A stretch of 64,000 bases of DNA from positions 5,342,501 through 5,406,500 of the forward strand of contig NZ_CP060825.1 in assembly GCF_014489615.1 (NCBI RefSeq), given 5' to 3'. The first letter of the stretch is position 1; the number at the start of each line of letters is the position of its first letter. Source of the DNA: Streptomyces genisteinicus (GTDB lineage Bacteria; Actinomycetota; Actinomycetes; Streptomycetales; Streptomycetaceae). The position numbers and the translations under genes are program-made. The notes beneath the pieces were generated by a model, which was not told the DNA's origin, searched no databases, and was given only the letters and a program-made list of their open reading frames with translations. Below, piece by piece: positions 54,519-63,391 of the stretch.

Positions 54519-55444
54519 CGCGCGACCCCCAGCTTCGGGTTGAGGACGGATTCGACGGCGCGCCCGCACAGGGTGAACGCGAGGGCCACGAGGGCGATCG
54601 CGATCCCGGGCGGCGCCAGGTACCACCAGTGGCCGGAGGAGACGGCGCCCGCCTCCCGCGCGTCCTGGAGCATGCCGCCCCAGGAGACGACGGTCGGGTC
54701 GCCGAGGCCGAGGAAGGCCAGGGTCGCCTCGGTGAGGATGGCGCTGGAGATGCCGAGGGTGGTCTGCGCGAGGACCAGCGGCATCACGTTCGGCAGCACG
54801 TGGCGGTTCATGATGTGCCCGTGCCCGCCGCCGAGCGCCCTGGCCCGCTCGATGTACGGGCGGGACTCGACGGCGATGGTCTGGGCGCGCACCAGACGGG
54901 CCGTGGTGGGCCAGGTGGTGACGCCGATGGCCACGATGACCGTCCACATGCTCCGCGACATGACGGTCGCCAGGACGATGGCGAGCACCAGCGTCGGCAT
55001 CACCAGGAACCAGTCGGTGATCCGCATGACCACGGTCGAGAACCAGCCGCCGTAGTGGCCGGCGACGACGCCGACGAGTGTGCCGATGGCCACGGAGAGC
55101 GCCGCGGCGAGGAGCCCGACCGTCAGCGAGATCCGGGCGCCCCAGACCAGCAGGCCGAGCAGGGAGCGCCCGAACTGGTCGGTGCCGAGCGGGAATTCAC
55201 CGCTCGGCCGCTCCAGCGCGCTGCCGGGCGCGTTGGTCACGCTCTGCACGTCGGAGCCGACCAGCAGCGGCGCGGCCAGCGCCAGCAGGGCGATCACCGC
55301 CAGGGCGCCGAGTCCGAAGAGCCCGGCCCGGTGGGAGCGGTAGGCCGTCCAGAAGCGGGCGAGCGAGTGCCGCCGGCGCGCCCACGCGAGGGAGCGGGCG
55401 GAGCGGGCGCGCTCCGCGGCCGGTGCGTCCGGTGTCGTCGTCAT
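54515..55444 (-). CDS. oligopeptide ABC transporter permease, OppC-type
   Basis: This 309-residue permease has six predicted helices, the OppC-type N-terminal cytoplasmic region, GTDQFGRSLLGLLVWGARISL after the first helix, and the EAA loop ERARALGGGHGHIMNRHVLPNV. The TEATLAFLGLGD segment is conserved in OppC/DppC. ATG 55444 overlaps the stop of the upstream permease gene by four bases. Confidence 0.9.
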   Translation of the reverse strand: MTTTPDAPAAERARSARSLAWARRRHSLARFWTAYRSHRAGLFGLGALAVIALLALAAPLLVGSDVQSVTNAPGSALERPSGEFPLGTDQFGRSLLGLLVWGARISLTVGLLAAALSVAIGTLVGVVAGHYGGWFSTVVMRITDWFLVMPTLVLAIVLATVMSRSMWTVIVAIGVTTWPTTARLVRAQTIAVESRPYIERARALGGGHGHIMNRHVLPNVMPLVLAQTTLGISSAILTEATLAFLGLGDPTVVSWGGMLQDAREAGAVSSGHWWYLAPPGIAIALVALAFTLCGRAVESVLNPKLGVAR

Positions 55445-56496
55445 CGGCCCACCCGGGGATCGAGCAGCGGATACAGCAGGTCGGCGAGGAGGTTCATCAC
55501 GATCATCGCTCCGGCGAAGACGACGAACAGGCCCTGCACCAGCGGCAGGTCGGGCACGCTCAGCGCCTGGTAGAACAGGCCGCCGAGCCCCGGCCAGGAG
55601 AACACCGTCTCCACCAGGATCGAACCGGCGGCCACATGGCCGAGGTTGATGAAGACCATGGTCACGGTGGGCAGCAGCGCGTTCGGCACCGCGTGGCGGC
55701 GGCGTACGGCGTCGTCCCGCAGCCCCTTGGCCCGTGCCGTCGTCAGGTAGTCGCTGCCCATCTCGTCGAGCAGCGAGGAGCGCATCACCAGCAGGGTCTG
55801 CGCGTACCCGACGGCGACCAGGGTGATCACCGGCAGCACCATGTGGTGGGCCACGTCGAGGACGTGGGCGAGGCCGGTCTCGTTGCCGGACTCCATGCCG
55901 CCGGTCGGGAACATGCCCGGGATCGGGCCGATCCCCACCGAGAAGGTGATGATCAGCAGCAGGCCCAGCCAGAACGACGGAACCGACCACAGGGTCAGCG
56001 CCACACCGGTGTTGACCCGGTCGCCGAGGCTGCCGTGCCGCCATGCCGACCGGGTGCCCAGCCACAGGCCGATCGCCGAGTAGAGGAGGACCGCCGTACC
56101 GGTCAGCAGCAGGGTCGCGGGCACCTTCTGGAGGATCAGGTCGCCGACCGGCGCACGGAACTGGTACGACATGCCCAGGTCGCCGGTCAGGGCCTTGGCG
56201 CAGTAGTCGGTGAACTGCTGCCACAGGGGCTGGTCGAGCCCGAACTGGCGGCGCAGCGTGGCCATCTGCTCGGCGGACGTCGGCACGCCGTGGGTCATGG
56301 CCTTGACCGGGTCGCCGGGGATGATCCGGAAGAGGAAGAAGCTGGTGACGAGCACGGCGATCAGGGAGACCGCCGCGCCGCCCAGCTTGCCCGCCGCGTG
56401 GGCGAGGTAGGCGCGTACGCCGGCGCCGCTCGCGGCGCGGGCCCCGGGGGCCCGCGCCACGGCGGTCGTGGTGCCGGTGGTGCTCGTGGTGCTCAT
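55441..56496 (-). CDS. oligopeptide ABC transporter permease, OppB-type
   Basis: This 351-residue permease starts with a 35-residue polar N-terminus, then six helices. FRIIPGDPVKAMTHG and RRQFGLDQPLWQQF are OppB/DppB hallmarks, and the EAA loop is in TTARAKGLRDDAVRRRHAVPNAL. ATG 56496 is three bases after the binding-protein stop. It pairs with the OppC-type protein. Confidence 0.9.
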   Translation of the reverse strand: MSTTSTTGTTTAVARAPGARAASGAGVRAYLAHAAGKLGGAAVSLIAVLVTSFFLFRIIPGDPVKAMTHGVPTSAEQMATLRRQFGLDQPLWQQFTDYCAKALTGDLGMSYQFRAPVGDLILQKVPATLLLTGTAVLLYSAIGLWLGTRSAWRHGSLGDRVNTGVALTLWSVPSFWLGLLLIITFSVGIGPIPGMFPTGGMESGNETGLAHVLDVAHHMVLPVITLVAVGYAQTLLVMRSSLLDEMGSDYLTTARAKGLRDDAVRRRHAVPNALLPTVTMVFINLGHVAAGSILVETVFSWPGLGGLFYQALSVPDLPLVQGLFVVFAGAMIVMNLLADLLYPLLDPRVGR

Positions 56497-56499
56497 CGA

Positions 56500-58374
56500 C
56501 TATTCACGGTCTTCCGCGGTGGAACGGCGACGCATCGCGACGAAGACCCCCGCGGCCGCGGCCAGCGCGACGGCCGCGCCGACGCCGATCAGGATCCCGG
56601 TCGAGGAGCCGCCGCCGGAGCCTTCCCCGGCCGAGGCCGGCTCCGCCGACCACCAGCTCCAGTAGCCGTCCTGCCCGTAGATGTTGCCCGCGGCCTCGGG
56701 CATCGTCGTGATCGACTTGATCTGGTCGGTACGGTACGCCTCCAGCGCGTTCGGATACGCGAGGACGTTCATGTAGCCCGTGTCGTAGAGGCGGGATTCC
56801 ATCTGCTTGACCAGTTCGGTGCGCTTGGCGGCGTCGTACTCCACGGCCTGCCGGGCGTACAGGTCGTCGAACTGCTTGTCGCAGATGAAGTTGTCCGTGG
56901 CGCCGGTGTCCTTCGGGGTGGCCGGCAGGGCCGCGCAGGTGTGGATCGACAGCACGAAGTCCGGGTCGGGGTTGACCGACCAGCCGTCGAAGGCCAGGTC
57001 GTAGTCGCCCGCGAGCCACGGGTCGGAGACGTTGTCCAGGCACTCGACCTTCAGGCCGATGCCGAGTTCGCCCCACCACTCCTGGAGGTACTTGCCGATC
57101 GCCTTGTCGTTCGGGTCGGTGGCGTGGCACAGGATCCGGAAGTCGAGCGGCTTGCCGTCCTTGCCCGCGCGCTTGCCGCTCGCGTTCTTCCTGTAGCCGG
57201 CCTGGTCGAGCAGCTGCGCGGCCTTGGCGGGGTCGTAGCCGATCTTCTGCTCGGCCGACGGCTTCCAGAAGTACGAGGAGAACCGGGGCGGGATGTAGCC
57301 CTCTCCCTCGACCGCGTGGCCCTGGAAGACCTTGTCCACGATCGTCGTGCGGTCGGTGGCGTGGAACAGCGCCTTGCGGACCGCCGGGTCGAGCAGCGCC
57401 TTGTGCCCGTTGCCGAAGGTCTTGCCGTCCTTGGACCGGGCGCCGGGGTTGGTGGCCAGCGCGAAGAACCGGCGGCCGGGGGCGTCGTTGACCTTGATGT
57501 TCTCGGCGCTCTTCAGCGCGTCGGCCTGAGCGGGCGTCAGCCCCTGGACGAAGGAGACCTCGCCCTTCTGGAGGGCGGCGACCGCGGCGTCACCGTCCTT
57601 GTAGTACTTGAAGACCAGCTCGTCGAACTTGGGCGCGCCGCGCCAGAAGTCCTTGTTGGGGGCGAGCTTCACGTACTGGTCGACCTTGAAGTCCGTGATG
57701 ACGAACGGCCCGTTGCCGACGATGGGGAACTGCTTGTCGTTGTTGAAGGTGGAGAAGTCGCCGACCTTCTCCCAGATGTGCTTCGGGACGATGGGCACGT
57801 CCAGCGCCGTCATCGTGGCCTGCGGCTTCTTCAGCCTGATGACGAGCGTCGCCGGGTCGGGCGCGGTGACCTCGGCGAAGTTGGCGGTGAAGCTGCCGTT
57901 GGCGGTGGCGGCGTTCGGGTCGGCCATCATCTTGTTGAAGGTCCAGGCGGCGTCCTCGGCCGTGGCCTTCTTCCCGTCGGACCAGGTGGAGTCGGACCGG
58001 ATGGTGTACGTCCACGTCAGCTTGTCGGCGGACGGCTTCCACTCGGTCGCGAAGCCCGGGACGGTACGGCCGTCCTTGGGGTCGTAGTTCGTCAGGTACT
58101 CGTAGGTGAGCCGGTGGATGGACGTCGTCAGCAGCCGTGACGCGAGGAACGGGCTCAGGGAGTCCACGCTCTGCGACACGGCGACGGTGAGGACGTCCTT
58201 GCCGTCGGCGGCCCGCGCCGGGGCGAGCGCGGCGGTGCGGTCCTGCGGCGCCGCCTGGGCCTGCGGGACGATCAGGCCCGCCAGCAGCAGCGCGGACGCG
58301 GCGGTGCCGACGGCCGCGGTCCGCCGGAAACGGGAACGGAGCCGGGCGGTGGGTGGTGGAGCCTGTGTGACCAT
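56500..58374 (-). CDS. extracellular solute-binding protein (family 5) with C-terminal membrane anchor
   Basis: This 624-residue peptide-binding protein has a signal peptide (residues 1-42, ending APQAQA-like), then the SBP_bac_5 domain: YEYLTNYDPKDGRTVPGFATEW, RSDSTWSDGKKATAEDAAWTF and GYIPPRFSSYFW. Unlike most Gram-positive binding proteins it has no lipobox cysteine; the C-terminus has a glycine/serine linker, a hydrophobic helix (GILIGVGAAVALAAAAGVFVAM) and a basic RRRSTAEDRE tail. I therefore infer membrane anchoring through this helix. ATG 58374 is favoured by a GAGG 11 bases upstream; ATG 58395 is possible. First gene of the transporter operon. Confidence 0.88.
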   Translation of the reverse strand: MVTQAPPPTARLRSRFRRTAAVGTAASALLLAGLIVPQAQAAPQDRTAALAPARAADGKDVLTVAVSQSVDSLSPFLASRLLTTSIHRLTYEYLTNYDPKDGRTVPGFATEWKPSADKLTWTYTIRSDSTWSDGKKATAEDAAWTFNKMMADPNAATANGSFTANFAEVTAPDPATLVIRLKKPQATMTALDVPIVPKHIWEKVGDFSTFNNDKQFPIVGNGPFVITDFKVDQYVKLAPNKDFWRGAPKFDELVFKYYKDGDAAVAALQKGEVSFVQGLTPAQADALKSAENIKVNDAPGRRFFALATNPGARSKDGKTFGNGHKALLDPAVRKALFHATDRTTIVDKVFQGHAVEGEGYIPPRFSSYFWKPSAEQKIGYDPAKAAQLLDQAGYRKNASGKRAGKDGKPLDFRILCHATDPNDKAIGKYLQEWWGELGIGLKVECLDNVSDPWLAGDYDLAFDGWSVNPDPDFVLSIHTCAALPATPKDTGATDNFICDKQFDDLYARQAVEYDAAKRTELVKQMESRLYDTGYMNVLAYPNALEAYRTDQIKSITTMPEAAGNIYGQDGYWSWWSAEPASAGEGSGGGSSTGILIGVGAAVALAAAAGVFVAMRRRSTAEDRE

Positions 58375-58453
58375 GGGACGGTGACCTCGCGTCATGACTC
58401 GCTCGGAGAAGGCGGGTTGGTGATCTCGGGTTCGCCAGCTGGTGAAGCGAAGG

Positions 58454-58480
58454 TTTATCAGTGTGGTCATGCCGCGTCAA
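58454..58480 (-). promoter_or_regulatory. promoter of the peptide-transporter operon
   Basis: On the minus strand TTGACG (58480-58475) is followed after 15 bases by GATAAA (58459-58454), with TAAACC as an alternative -10 at 17-base spacing. The start would lie about 75 bases before the binding-protein ATG. Confidence 0.55.
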
Positions 58481-58519
58481 CGGCCGTCCAAACCCCGTGT
58501 GGGCTGCGGGAATACGCCG

Positions 58520-58551
58520 AGGGCCCGCACCGGGTGACCGGTGCGGGCCCT
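58520..58551 (-). terminator. perfect 14-base stem-loop after the EspI-like gene
   Basis: Arms 58520-58533 and 58538-58551 are exact complements around a four-base loop. It lies 24 bases past the EspI-like stop codon, before the transporter promoter. Confidence 0.85.
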
Positions 58552-58574
58552 TATTGGTCCAGACCTCTGCAGCC

Positions 58575-61500
58575 CTACTGCTGAGGGGCTGGCGGCGCCT
58601 GCGGAGGCTGCTGCTGCGGCCATCCGGGCGGCGGCACCGGAGCCTGGGAATCCGTCTGACCTGGGGCGCCGGGATGTCCGGGCGCTCCCGGAGGAGGACC
58701 CGCGGGAGAGGGCGCCTGCGGAGGCTGCTGCTGCCATCCCTGCGGCGGATACGGCTGCTGAGGGCCGCCGTACGGCTGCTGCGGCTGCTGGGGGTAGGGC
58801 TGCTGGACGGGCGGCTGCTGCCCCGGGCCGGGCTGGTGCGGCACCTGCTGTCCCGGCATCGGCTGCCCGGGCACCGGCTGACCCGGAGCGGGCTGCTGCT
58901 GCCACGGCTGGCCCTGGTACCCCGGCATGGGCGGCGCGGACTGCGGCGGCGGGTTGCCGTCGGCCGTCCACAGCCCCTGCTGCTGCTGGGCACGGACGAA
59001 GTCCTCGGCGATCAGCGCCGAGAGGTTGAAGTACGCCTCGCGGGTCTTGGGGCGCATCATGTCGAGGTCGACCTCGGCGCCCGCCGCCAGGTGCTCGTCG
59101 AACGGCACGACCACCACGCCGCGGCAGCGCGTCTGGAAGTGCGCCACGATGTCGTCCACCTTGATCATCTTTCCGGTCTCGCGCACCCCGGAGATGACCG
59201 TCACCGAACGCTGCACCAGCTCCGCGTAGCCGTGCGCCGACAGCCAGTCGAGCGTCGTCGACGCGCTGCTCGCGCCGTCCACGGACGGCGTGGAGATGAT
59301 GATGAGCTGGTCGGCGAGGTCCAGCACGCCGCGCATGGCGCTGTACAGCAGACCGGTGCCCGAGTCGGTGAGGATGATCGGGTACTGCTTGCCCAGCACG
59401 TCGATCGCGCGCCGGTAGTCCTCGTCGTTGAACGTGGTGGAGACGGCCGGGTCCACGTCGTTGGCGATGATCTCCAGACCGGACGGCGCCTGCGAGGTGA
59501 ACCGGCGGATGTCCATGTACGAGTTGAGGTACGGGATCGCCTGCACCAGGTCCCGGATGGTCGCCCCGGTCTCCCGGCGGACCCGCCGCCCGAGCGTGCC
59601 GGCGTCCGGGTTGGCGTCGATCGCCAGGATCTTGTCCTGCCGCTCGGTGGCGAGTGTCGAGCCCAGCGCGGTCGTCGTGGTGGTCTTGCCGACGCCGCCC
59701 TTGAGCGAGATGACCGCGATCCGGTAGCAGGAGAGGACCGGCGTGCGGATCAGGTCGAGCTTGCGCTGCCGCTCAGCCTCCTCCTTCTTGCCGCCCAGCT
59801 TGAAGCGGGCCGCGGCGGCCGGGTTGCGGCTCGACTTCGGCTTCTGCCGGTTGTTGCGCAGCAGCCTGTCGGAGGAGAGCTCCACGGCCGCCGTGTAGCC
59901 GAGCGGCGCGCCCGGCACGGAGCGTTCGCGCTGGTCATGGGTGACCGGCGACGGCCAGGCGCCGCCGGCCCGCGGGTCGGCCGGCGCCCCGGGAGCGCCG
60001 GGCGCCTGGGGCGTGCCGCCCTGACCCTGCGGCGGCACCTGCCCGGGGGCATCCGGCGCTCCCGGCGGCACCTGCCCGGGGAACGGGCCGGGCTGCTGAC
60101 CCGCGGGCGCTCCCGGCTGCTGACCGGAGTGCTGCCCCGGCTGCCCTGCCGGAAGCGGCTGGGCGGCGGCGGGGGAGTGCTGCTGCTGAGGCGGCAGCGG
60201 TGCGGGCGGGGTGGGTGCGCCGGGGTGGCCGGGCTGTGCGCCGGGGTGGGGTGCGGCTGCGCCGGGGTGTGCTCCGGGGTGGGGTGCGGGGCCGCCGGGG
60301 TGCGGGAAGCCGTAGCCGGCCTGCGGGGTGGGTGCGCCGGGGTGGCCGGGCTGGGCTCCCGGCTGGGGGAAGCCGTAACCGGGCTGGGACGCGGGAGCGG
60401 CGCCCGGGTGCGGTGCGGACTGACCGGGCTGCGGGAAGCCGTAACCGCCTTCCGGTGCGGGCGGGGTGGGTGCGCCGGGGTGGCCGGGCTGTGCTCCGGG
60501 GTGGGGTGCGGGGCCGCCGGGGTGCGGGAAGCCGTAGCCGGCCTGCGGCGCGGGTGCGCCGGGGTGGCCGGGCTGGGCTCCCGGCTGGGGGAAGCCGTAC
60601 CCGGGCTCGGGGGCGGGCTGCTGTCCCTGCTGCGGGAAGCCGTGGCCGCCCTGCGGGGCCGGGGCCACGGGCTGCTGACCGGGCGTGGGGGAGGGCTGCC
60701 AGGGAGCGGGAGCACCCGGCGCCGGCGCGGCCGCGGGCGGCGCGGAGGCGTCGGCACTCGGTGCGGGCCACTGCTGGGCGGCGGCCGGGGCGGCGGGCTG
60801 GTACGCGGGCGGCAGCGGAGGAAGGCCCGGCTGGGGCGCCGCGGGCGCGGGTGCCCACGGCTGCGGTTCGGCGGCCGGGGGCAGCGCGTCGGGAGCCGCT
60901 TCCGGCAGGGACGCCGGCGGGGTGTCCTGCGGCTCCTCGGACGCGGGCACCGCGTCCCGGACGTCGTCCGGGGTCTCGGCGGTGTCGGCCGTGTCGTTCG
61001 CCACCGCGGGGGAGTTCGCGTCGCCGGAGCCCGATGCGTCGCCCGTGTGGTCCCGCGCGTCGTCGCCCGCGTCGGCGCCGAAGGCGTCCGCGGCGAAGAC
61101 GTCCGAGCCGAAGGTGTCCGGTGCGGAACCGCTCGCGGGGCCGTCCGCGCCGTCCGCGCCGTGCCCGCTGTCCGAGGCGCCGTCGCCGTCCGCGGCGGAA
61201 CCGTCCGCCTCGCGGTCCGCGACGGCCGCCGCGGCCGACGCGTCGTCAGGGGCCCCCTCGCCGTCGCCCCGGTCCGTGCTCGAGGGCGCGGCGTCCCCGG
61301 CGGCAGCTTCGTCGGCGGCGGTCCGCTCGGCGATCTCGCGCTTCAGGGCAGCGGCGGAGAAGCGCATCGTCGCGCCGCTCTCCACGTCACCGCTGCCGGA
61401 GCCGGAGCCGTCGGAGCCTGCCGCGTGGTCCGCCGGCAGGGCCGCGGGTGCGGGCTCCGCCGGCAGGGGGACGGGGGCCGGCTCGGGCGCGACCGGCTCG

Positions 61501-61817
61501 TGCGCCGACGGCGGCACGGCCGGACCCGGCTCGGGCGCGGCGGCGTCCTGCCCCGGCGGAGGCGTCGCGGACCAGTTGGGCTCGAACCCGCTTCCCGCCG
61601 GCAGCCCGGGCACGGCCACCGGCGCGCCCTGCGGCGGAGGCGGCGTGTGCGGTGCGCTCCCCGCCCCGCCCGACGTGTCACCCGATGCGTTCTGCGTGTA
61701 CCAGGCGGGAGGGGTGTAGTCGATGGTGAACTCACCCGTCAGCTCGGCGGGATCCGCGTCGGACTCGTCGACGGGAAGGTTCCAGTCCCCGTGGATCTCG
61801 TCCCGATCGCCGTTCAC
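58575..61817 (-). CDS. EspI-like proline-rich ATPase of a type VII secretion locus
   Basis: This 1,080-residue protein has about 630 residues of acidic then proline/glycine/glutamine-rich sequence with long internal repeats (GYGFPQPGAQPGHPGA-type units). A MinD/ParA-like ATPase follows at about 640-920: deviant Walker A KGGVGKTTTTT beginning at residue 706, IDANPDAGTLG, and IILTDSG. The last 150 residues are again proline/glutamine-rich. This layout matches EspI of mycobacterial ESX-1, a regulator of secretion, and similar proteins flank Streptomyces esx genes. GTG 61817 has AGGAGG five bases upstream. The EccE-like gene nearby supports the call. Confidence 0.8.
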   Translation of the reverse strand: MNGDRDEIHGDWNLPVDESDADPAELTGEFTIDYTPPAWYTQNASGDTSGGAGSAPHTPPPPQGAPVAVPGLPAGSGFEPNWSATPPPGQDAAAPEPGPAVPPSAHEPVAPEPAPVPLPAEPAPAALPADHAAGSDGSGSGSGDVESGATMRFSAAALKREIAERTAADEAAAGDAAPSSTDRGDGEGAPDDASAAAAVADREADGSAADGDGASDSGHGADGADGPASGSAPDTFGSDVFAADAFGADAGDDARDHTGDASGSGDANSPAVANDTADTAETPDDVRDAVPASEEPQDTPPASLPEAAPDALPPAAEPQPWAPAPAAPQPGLPPLPPAYQPAAPAAAQQWPAPSADASAPPAAAPAPGAPAPWQPSPTPGQQPVAPAPQGGHGFPQQGQQPAPEPGYGFPQPGAQPGHPGAPAPQAGYGFPHPGGPAPHPGAQPGHPGAPTPPAPEGGYGFPQPGQSAPHPGAAPASQPGYGFPQPGAQPGHPGAPTPQAGYGFPHPGGPAPHPGAHPGAAAPHPGAQPGHPGAPTPPAPLPPQQQHSPAAAQPLPAGQPGQHSGQQPGAPAGQQPGPFPGQVPPGAPDAPGQVPPQGQGGTPQAPGAPGAPADPRAGGAWPSPVTHDQRERSVPGAPLGYTAAVELSSDRLLRNNRQKPKSSRNPAAAARFKLGGKKEEAERQRKLDLIRTPVLSCYRIAVISLKGGVGKTTTTTALGSTLATERQDKILAIDANPDAGTLGRRVRRETGATIRDLVQAIPYLNSYMDIRRFTSQAPSGLEIIANDVDPAVSTTFNDEDYRRAIDVLGKQYPIILTDSGTGLLYSAMRGVLDLADQLIIISTPSVDGASSASTTLDWLSAHGYAELVQRSVTVISGVRETGKMIKVDDIVAHFQTRCRGVVVVPFDEHLAAGAEVDLDMMRPKTREAYFNLSALIAEDFVRAQQQQGLWTADGNPPPQSAPPMPGYQGQPWQQQPAPGQPVPGQPMPGQQVPHQPGPGQQPPVQQPYPQQPQQPYGGPQQPYPPQGWQQQPPQAPSPAGPPPGAPGHPGAPGQTDSQAPVPPPGWPQQQPPQAPPAPQQ

Positions 61818-62005
61818 TTTGCCTCCTGGTGTGGTCGAGCACCCTTGTGCCGTGGTGGGTGGGGGCGACCGCTGACGTCCGATCGGCCCGGCTCTCCCCC
61901 GAGGACGCGGTGGGCATGCCGGTAGGTTCTGCATGCCGCGCCCCGACCCACCCTAATCGCCGACGACACCGCTCCGGCAGGCCCGTCCGGCACCCGTGAC
62001 CGTCC

Positions 62006-62038
62006 CGTGCGTCACGCGGGACCCCGACGTGACGCACG
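62006..62038. promoter_or_regulatory. perfect 11-base inverted repeat downstream of the DUF397 gene
   Basis: CGTGCGTCACG (62006-62016) and CGTGACGCACG (62028-62038) are separated by 11 bases. It may be a terminator of the DUF397 gene or an operator of the EspI-like gene. The rest of the 334-base interval 61818-62151 contains repeated TTCACG-type words but no gene I can support. Confidence 0.5.
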
Positions 62039-62151
62039 CACCCCGGAGCGTGAAGACGTCCCGGACGAACCGGTGCAAACGGACGGGGCCGGCCCGTTCC
62101 CGGCGGCCCCGAACCTTCACGTCGTCCCGACGGGCCGAATCCTTCACGCCG

Positions 62152-62385
62152 TCACGTCAGGTCGAACTCGCCGTCCCGGGCGCCGAGGACGAACGCCCTC
62201 CACTCGGCCTCCGTGTAGCGGAGCACCGTCTCCGGATCGAGGGACGAGCGCATCGCCACGGCCCCGTTCGGGAGGTGCGCGATCTCGACGCGCTCCTCGT
62301 CCGGGCTCGTGCCCGGCGCCCCCAGCCATTCGACACCGGAGATGTCCAGGGCGTACAGCTCGTCCTTCTCCTGCGCGCTGCCCAT
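62152..62385 (-). CDS. DUF397 domain protein
   Basis: This 77-residue acidic protein fits the DUF397 family: ISGVEWLGAPG, VEIAHLPNGAVAMRSSLDPETVLRYTEAEWRAFVLGARDGEFD. Such genes are numerous in Streptomyces and usually sit next to an XRE-type WhiJ-like regulator, which is absent here. ATG 62385 follows GAAAGGAG. Its function is unknown; some members act with the adjacent regulators in development. Confidence 0.88.
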   Translation of the reverse strand: MGSAQEKDELYALDISGVEWLGAPGTSPDEERVEIAHLPNGAVAMRSSLDPETVLRYTEAEWRAFVLGARDGEFDLT

Positions 62386-62545
62386 GTGGGCTCCTTTCGC
62401 TCACGGCCGGACGAACGCCCGGACCGTCACACGGCGCCGTGTGCGCGTCGGCGCACGGCGCCGCACCCCGCCCGATCGTAGGGCAGGCCGACCGTGCTCC
62501 GGAGGGCCTTCGCGCCGCCCGCACACGACCGGGTGGCGGGGCCCG

Positions 62546-62644
62546 CCGGTCCGTCCTGCCCGCCGGCGGCCCGCCTGCCGTCCTGCATGCCGCGCGGGTG
62601 CGGCCGGTCCGTCCTGCGTCCGGGGGCGGGACGGTCCGTCCTGC
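62546..62644. repeat. three direct copies of CGGTCCGTCCTGC in a gene-free interval
   Basis: Copies of CGGTCCGTCCTGC begin at 62547, 62605 and 62632. They lie in the 289-base space between the DUF397 gene and the next minus-strand gene. The neighbouring GTCC/GGGCGGG words repeat too. I see no ORF, hairpin or promoter that explains them. Confidence 0.6.
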
Positions 62645-62674
62645 GTCCGCGGGTGGGCCGGTGCCGCGGGTGGG

Positions 62675-63391
62675 TCAGTCCATCCGGCGTGCCATGCCCA
62701 GCAGTCCGGACTCGGCATCCGTCCCGCTCGTCATCACCCAGTGGCGCTCGCGTCCCGAACACCACAGGGTCACCCCGTCCGCCAGCGTGGGCAGGGCGGC
62801 GACCTCCGGCTGCGTCAGTCCCAGGATGCGGCCGATCTGCTGGGCCTCCTGCGGCGACACCCGCTGCACCCCGACAAGCGTCGACGCCCGCATCAACCGC
62901 GGTGCGACGGGGCTCAGATAGGGGAGCAGGGTCAGCACCGACTGCCACGGCGACGACACCACCCGGCCCCGCGGGGGCCGCATGCCGCAGTCGCGGATCA
63001 CCACGACCGGGCTGCCCACGGTGGCGCCCATCGGGGGCACCCGCCCGACGTCGTGCAGCGTGATGCACTCCAGGCCCGCGCCCGCCGCCTGCGCCAGCGT
63101 CGTCCACTCCTGCCGGCGTCCGGTCTCCACCACGACCCGCGCGCCGGTGCCGGCTGCCCTGAGGGCCAGCACCTGGGCGGTCCACAGGCCGCCGATGAGC
63201 AGGACGTCGTACGGCGTCGAACGGTGGAAGCCCACCAGTTGGGGGCGTCCCTCGGCGTCGTCGCCGACGACCACTCCGTCGTCGCCGACCGGCAGGGAGA
63301 GCGCGGCGAGATGGCCGGCGGGCATCGAGTGCCCCGCGTGGCGCGGTCCCACGAGGCCGCGCAGCCCCTTCGCCATTCCCGTACGGCCCAT
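62675..63391 (-). CDS. unknown protein coupled to an EccE-like type VII secretion gene
   Basis: This 238-residue protein is not recognised by me. It has no transmembrane helix; a Rossmann-like run reads STPYDVLLIGGLWTAQVLALRAAGTGARVVVETGRRQEW, followed by SPVVVIRDCGMRPPRG and LGLTQPEVAALPTLADGVTLWC. The ATG 63391 overlaps the EccE-like stop codon (TGATG), so the two are translationally coupled and probably belong to the same secretion locus. It may be a cytosolic component or regulator of the system. An ATG six codons further in is an alternative start. Confidence 0.7.
   Translation of the reverse strand: MGRTGMAKGLRGLVGPRHAGHSMPAGHLAALSLPVGDDGVVVGDDAEGRPQLVGFHRSTPYDVLLIGGLWTAQVLALRAAGTGARVVVETGRRQEWTTLAQAAGAGLECITLHDVGRVPPMGATVGSPVVVIRDCGMRPPRGRVVSSPWQSVLTLLPYLSPVAPRLMRASTLVGVQRVSPQEAQQIGRILGLTQPEVAALPTLADGVTLWCSGRERHWVMTSGTDAESGLLGMARRMD

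Noticed and set aside
58375..58470. Upstream start codons of the peptide-binding protein (58395, 58470)
   Set aside because: The one at 58470 lies within the predicted promoter; the signal peptide fits better with 58374.
58461..61925. Plus-strand open frame opposite the EspI-like gene
   Set aside because: Arginine/glycine-rich translation without motifs, antisense to a gene with clear ATPase motifs and a perfect ribosome-binding site.
62546..62644. CRISPR-like array
   Set aside because: Three short copies, unequal spacing, no cas genes.
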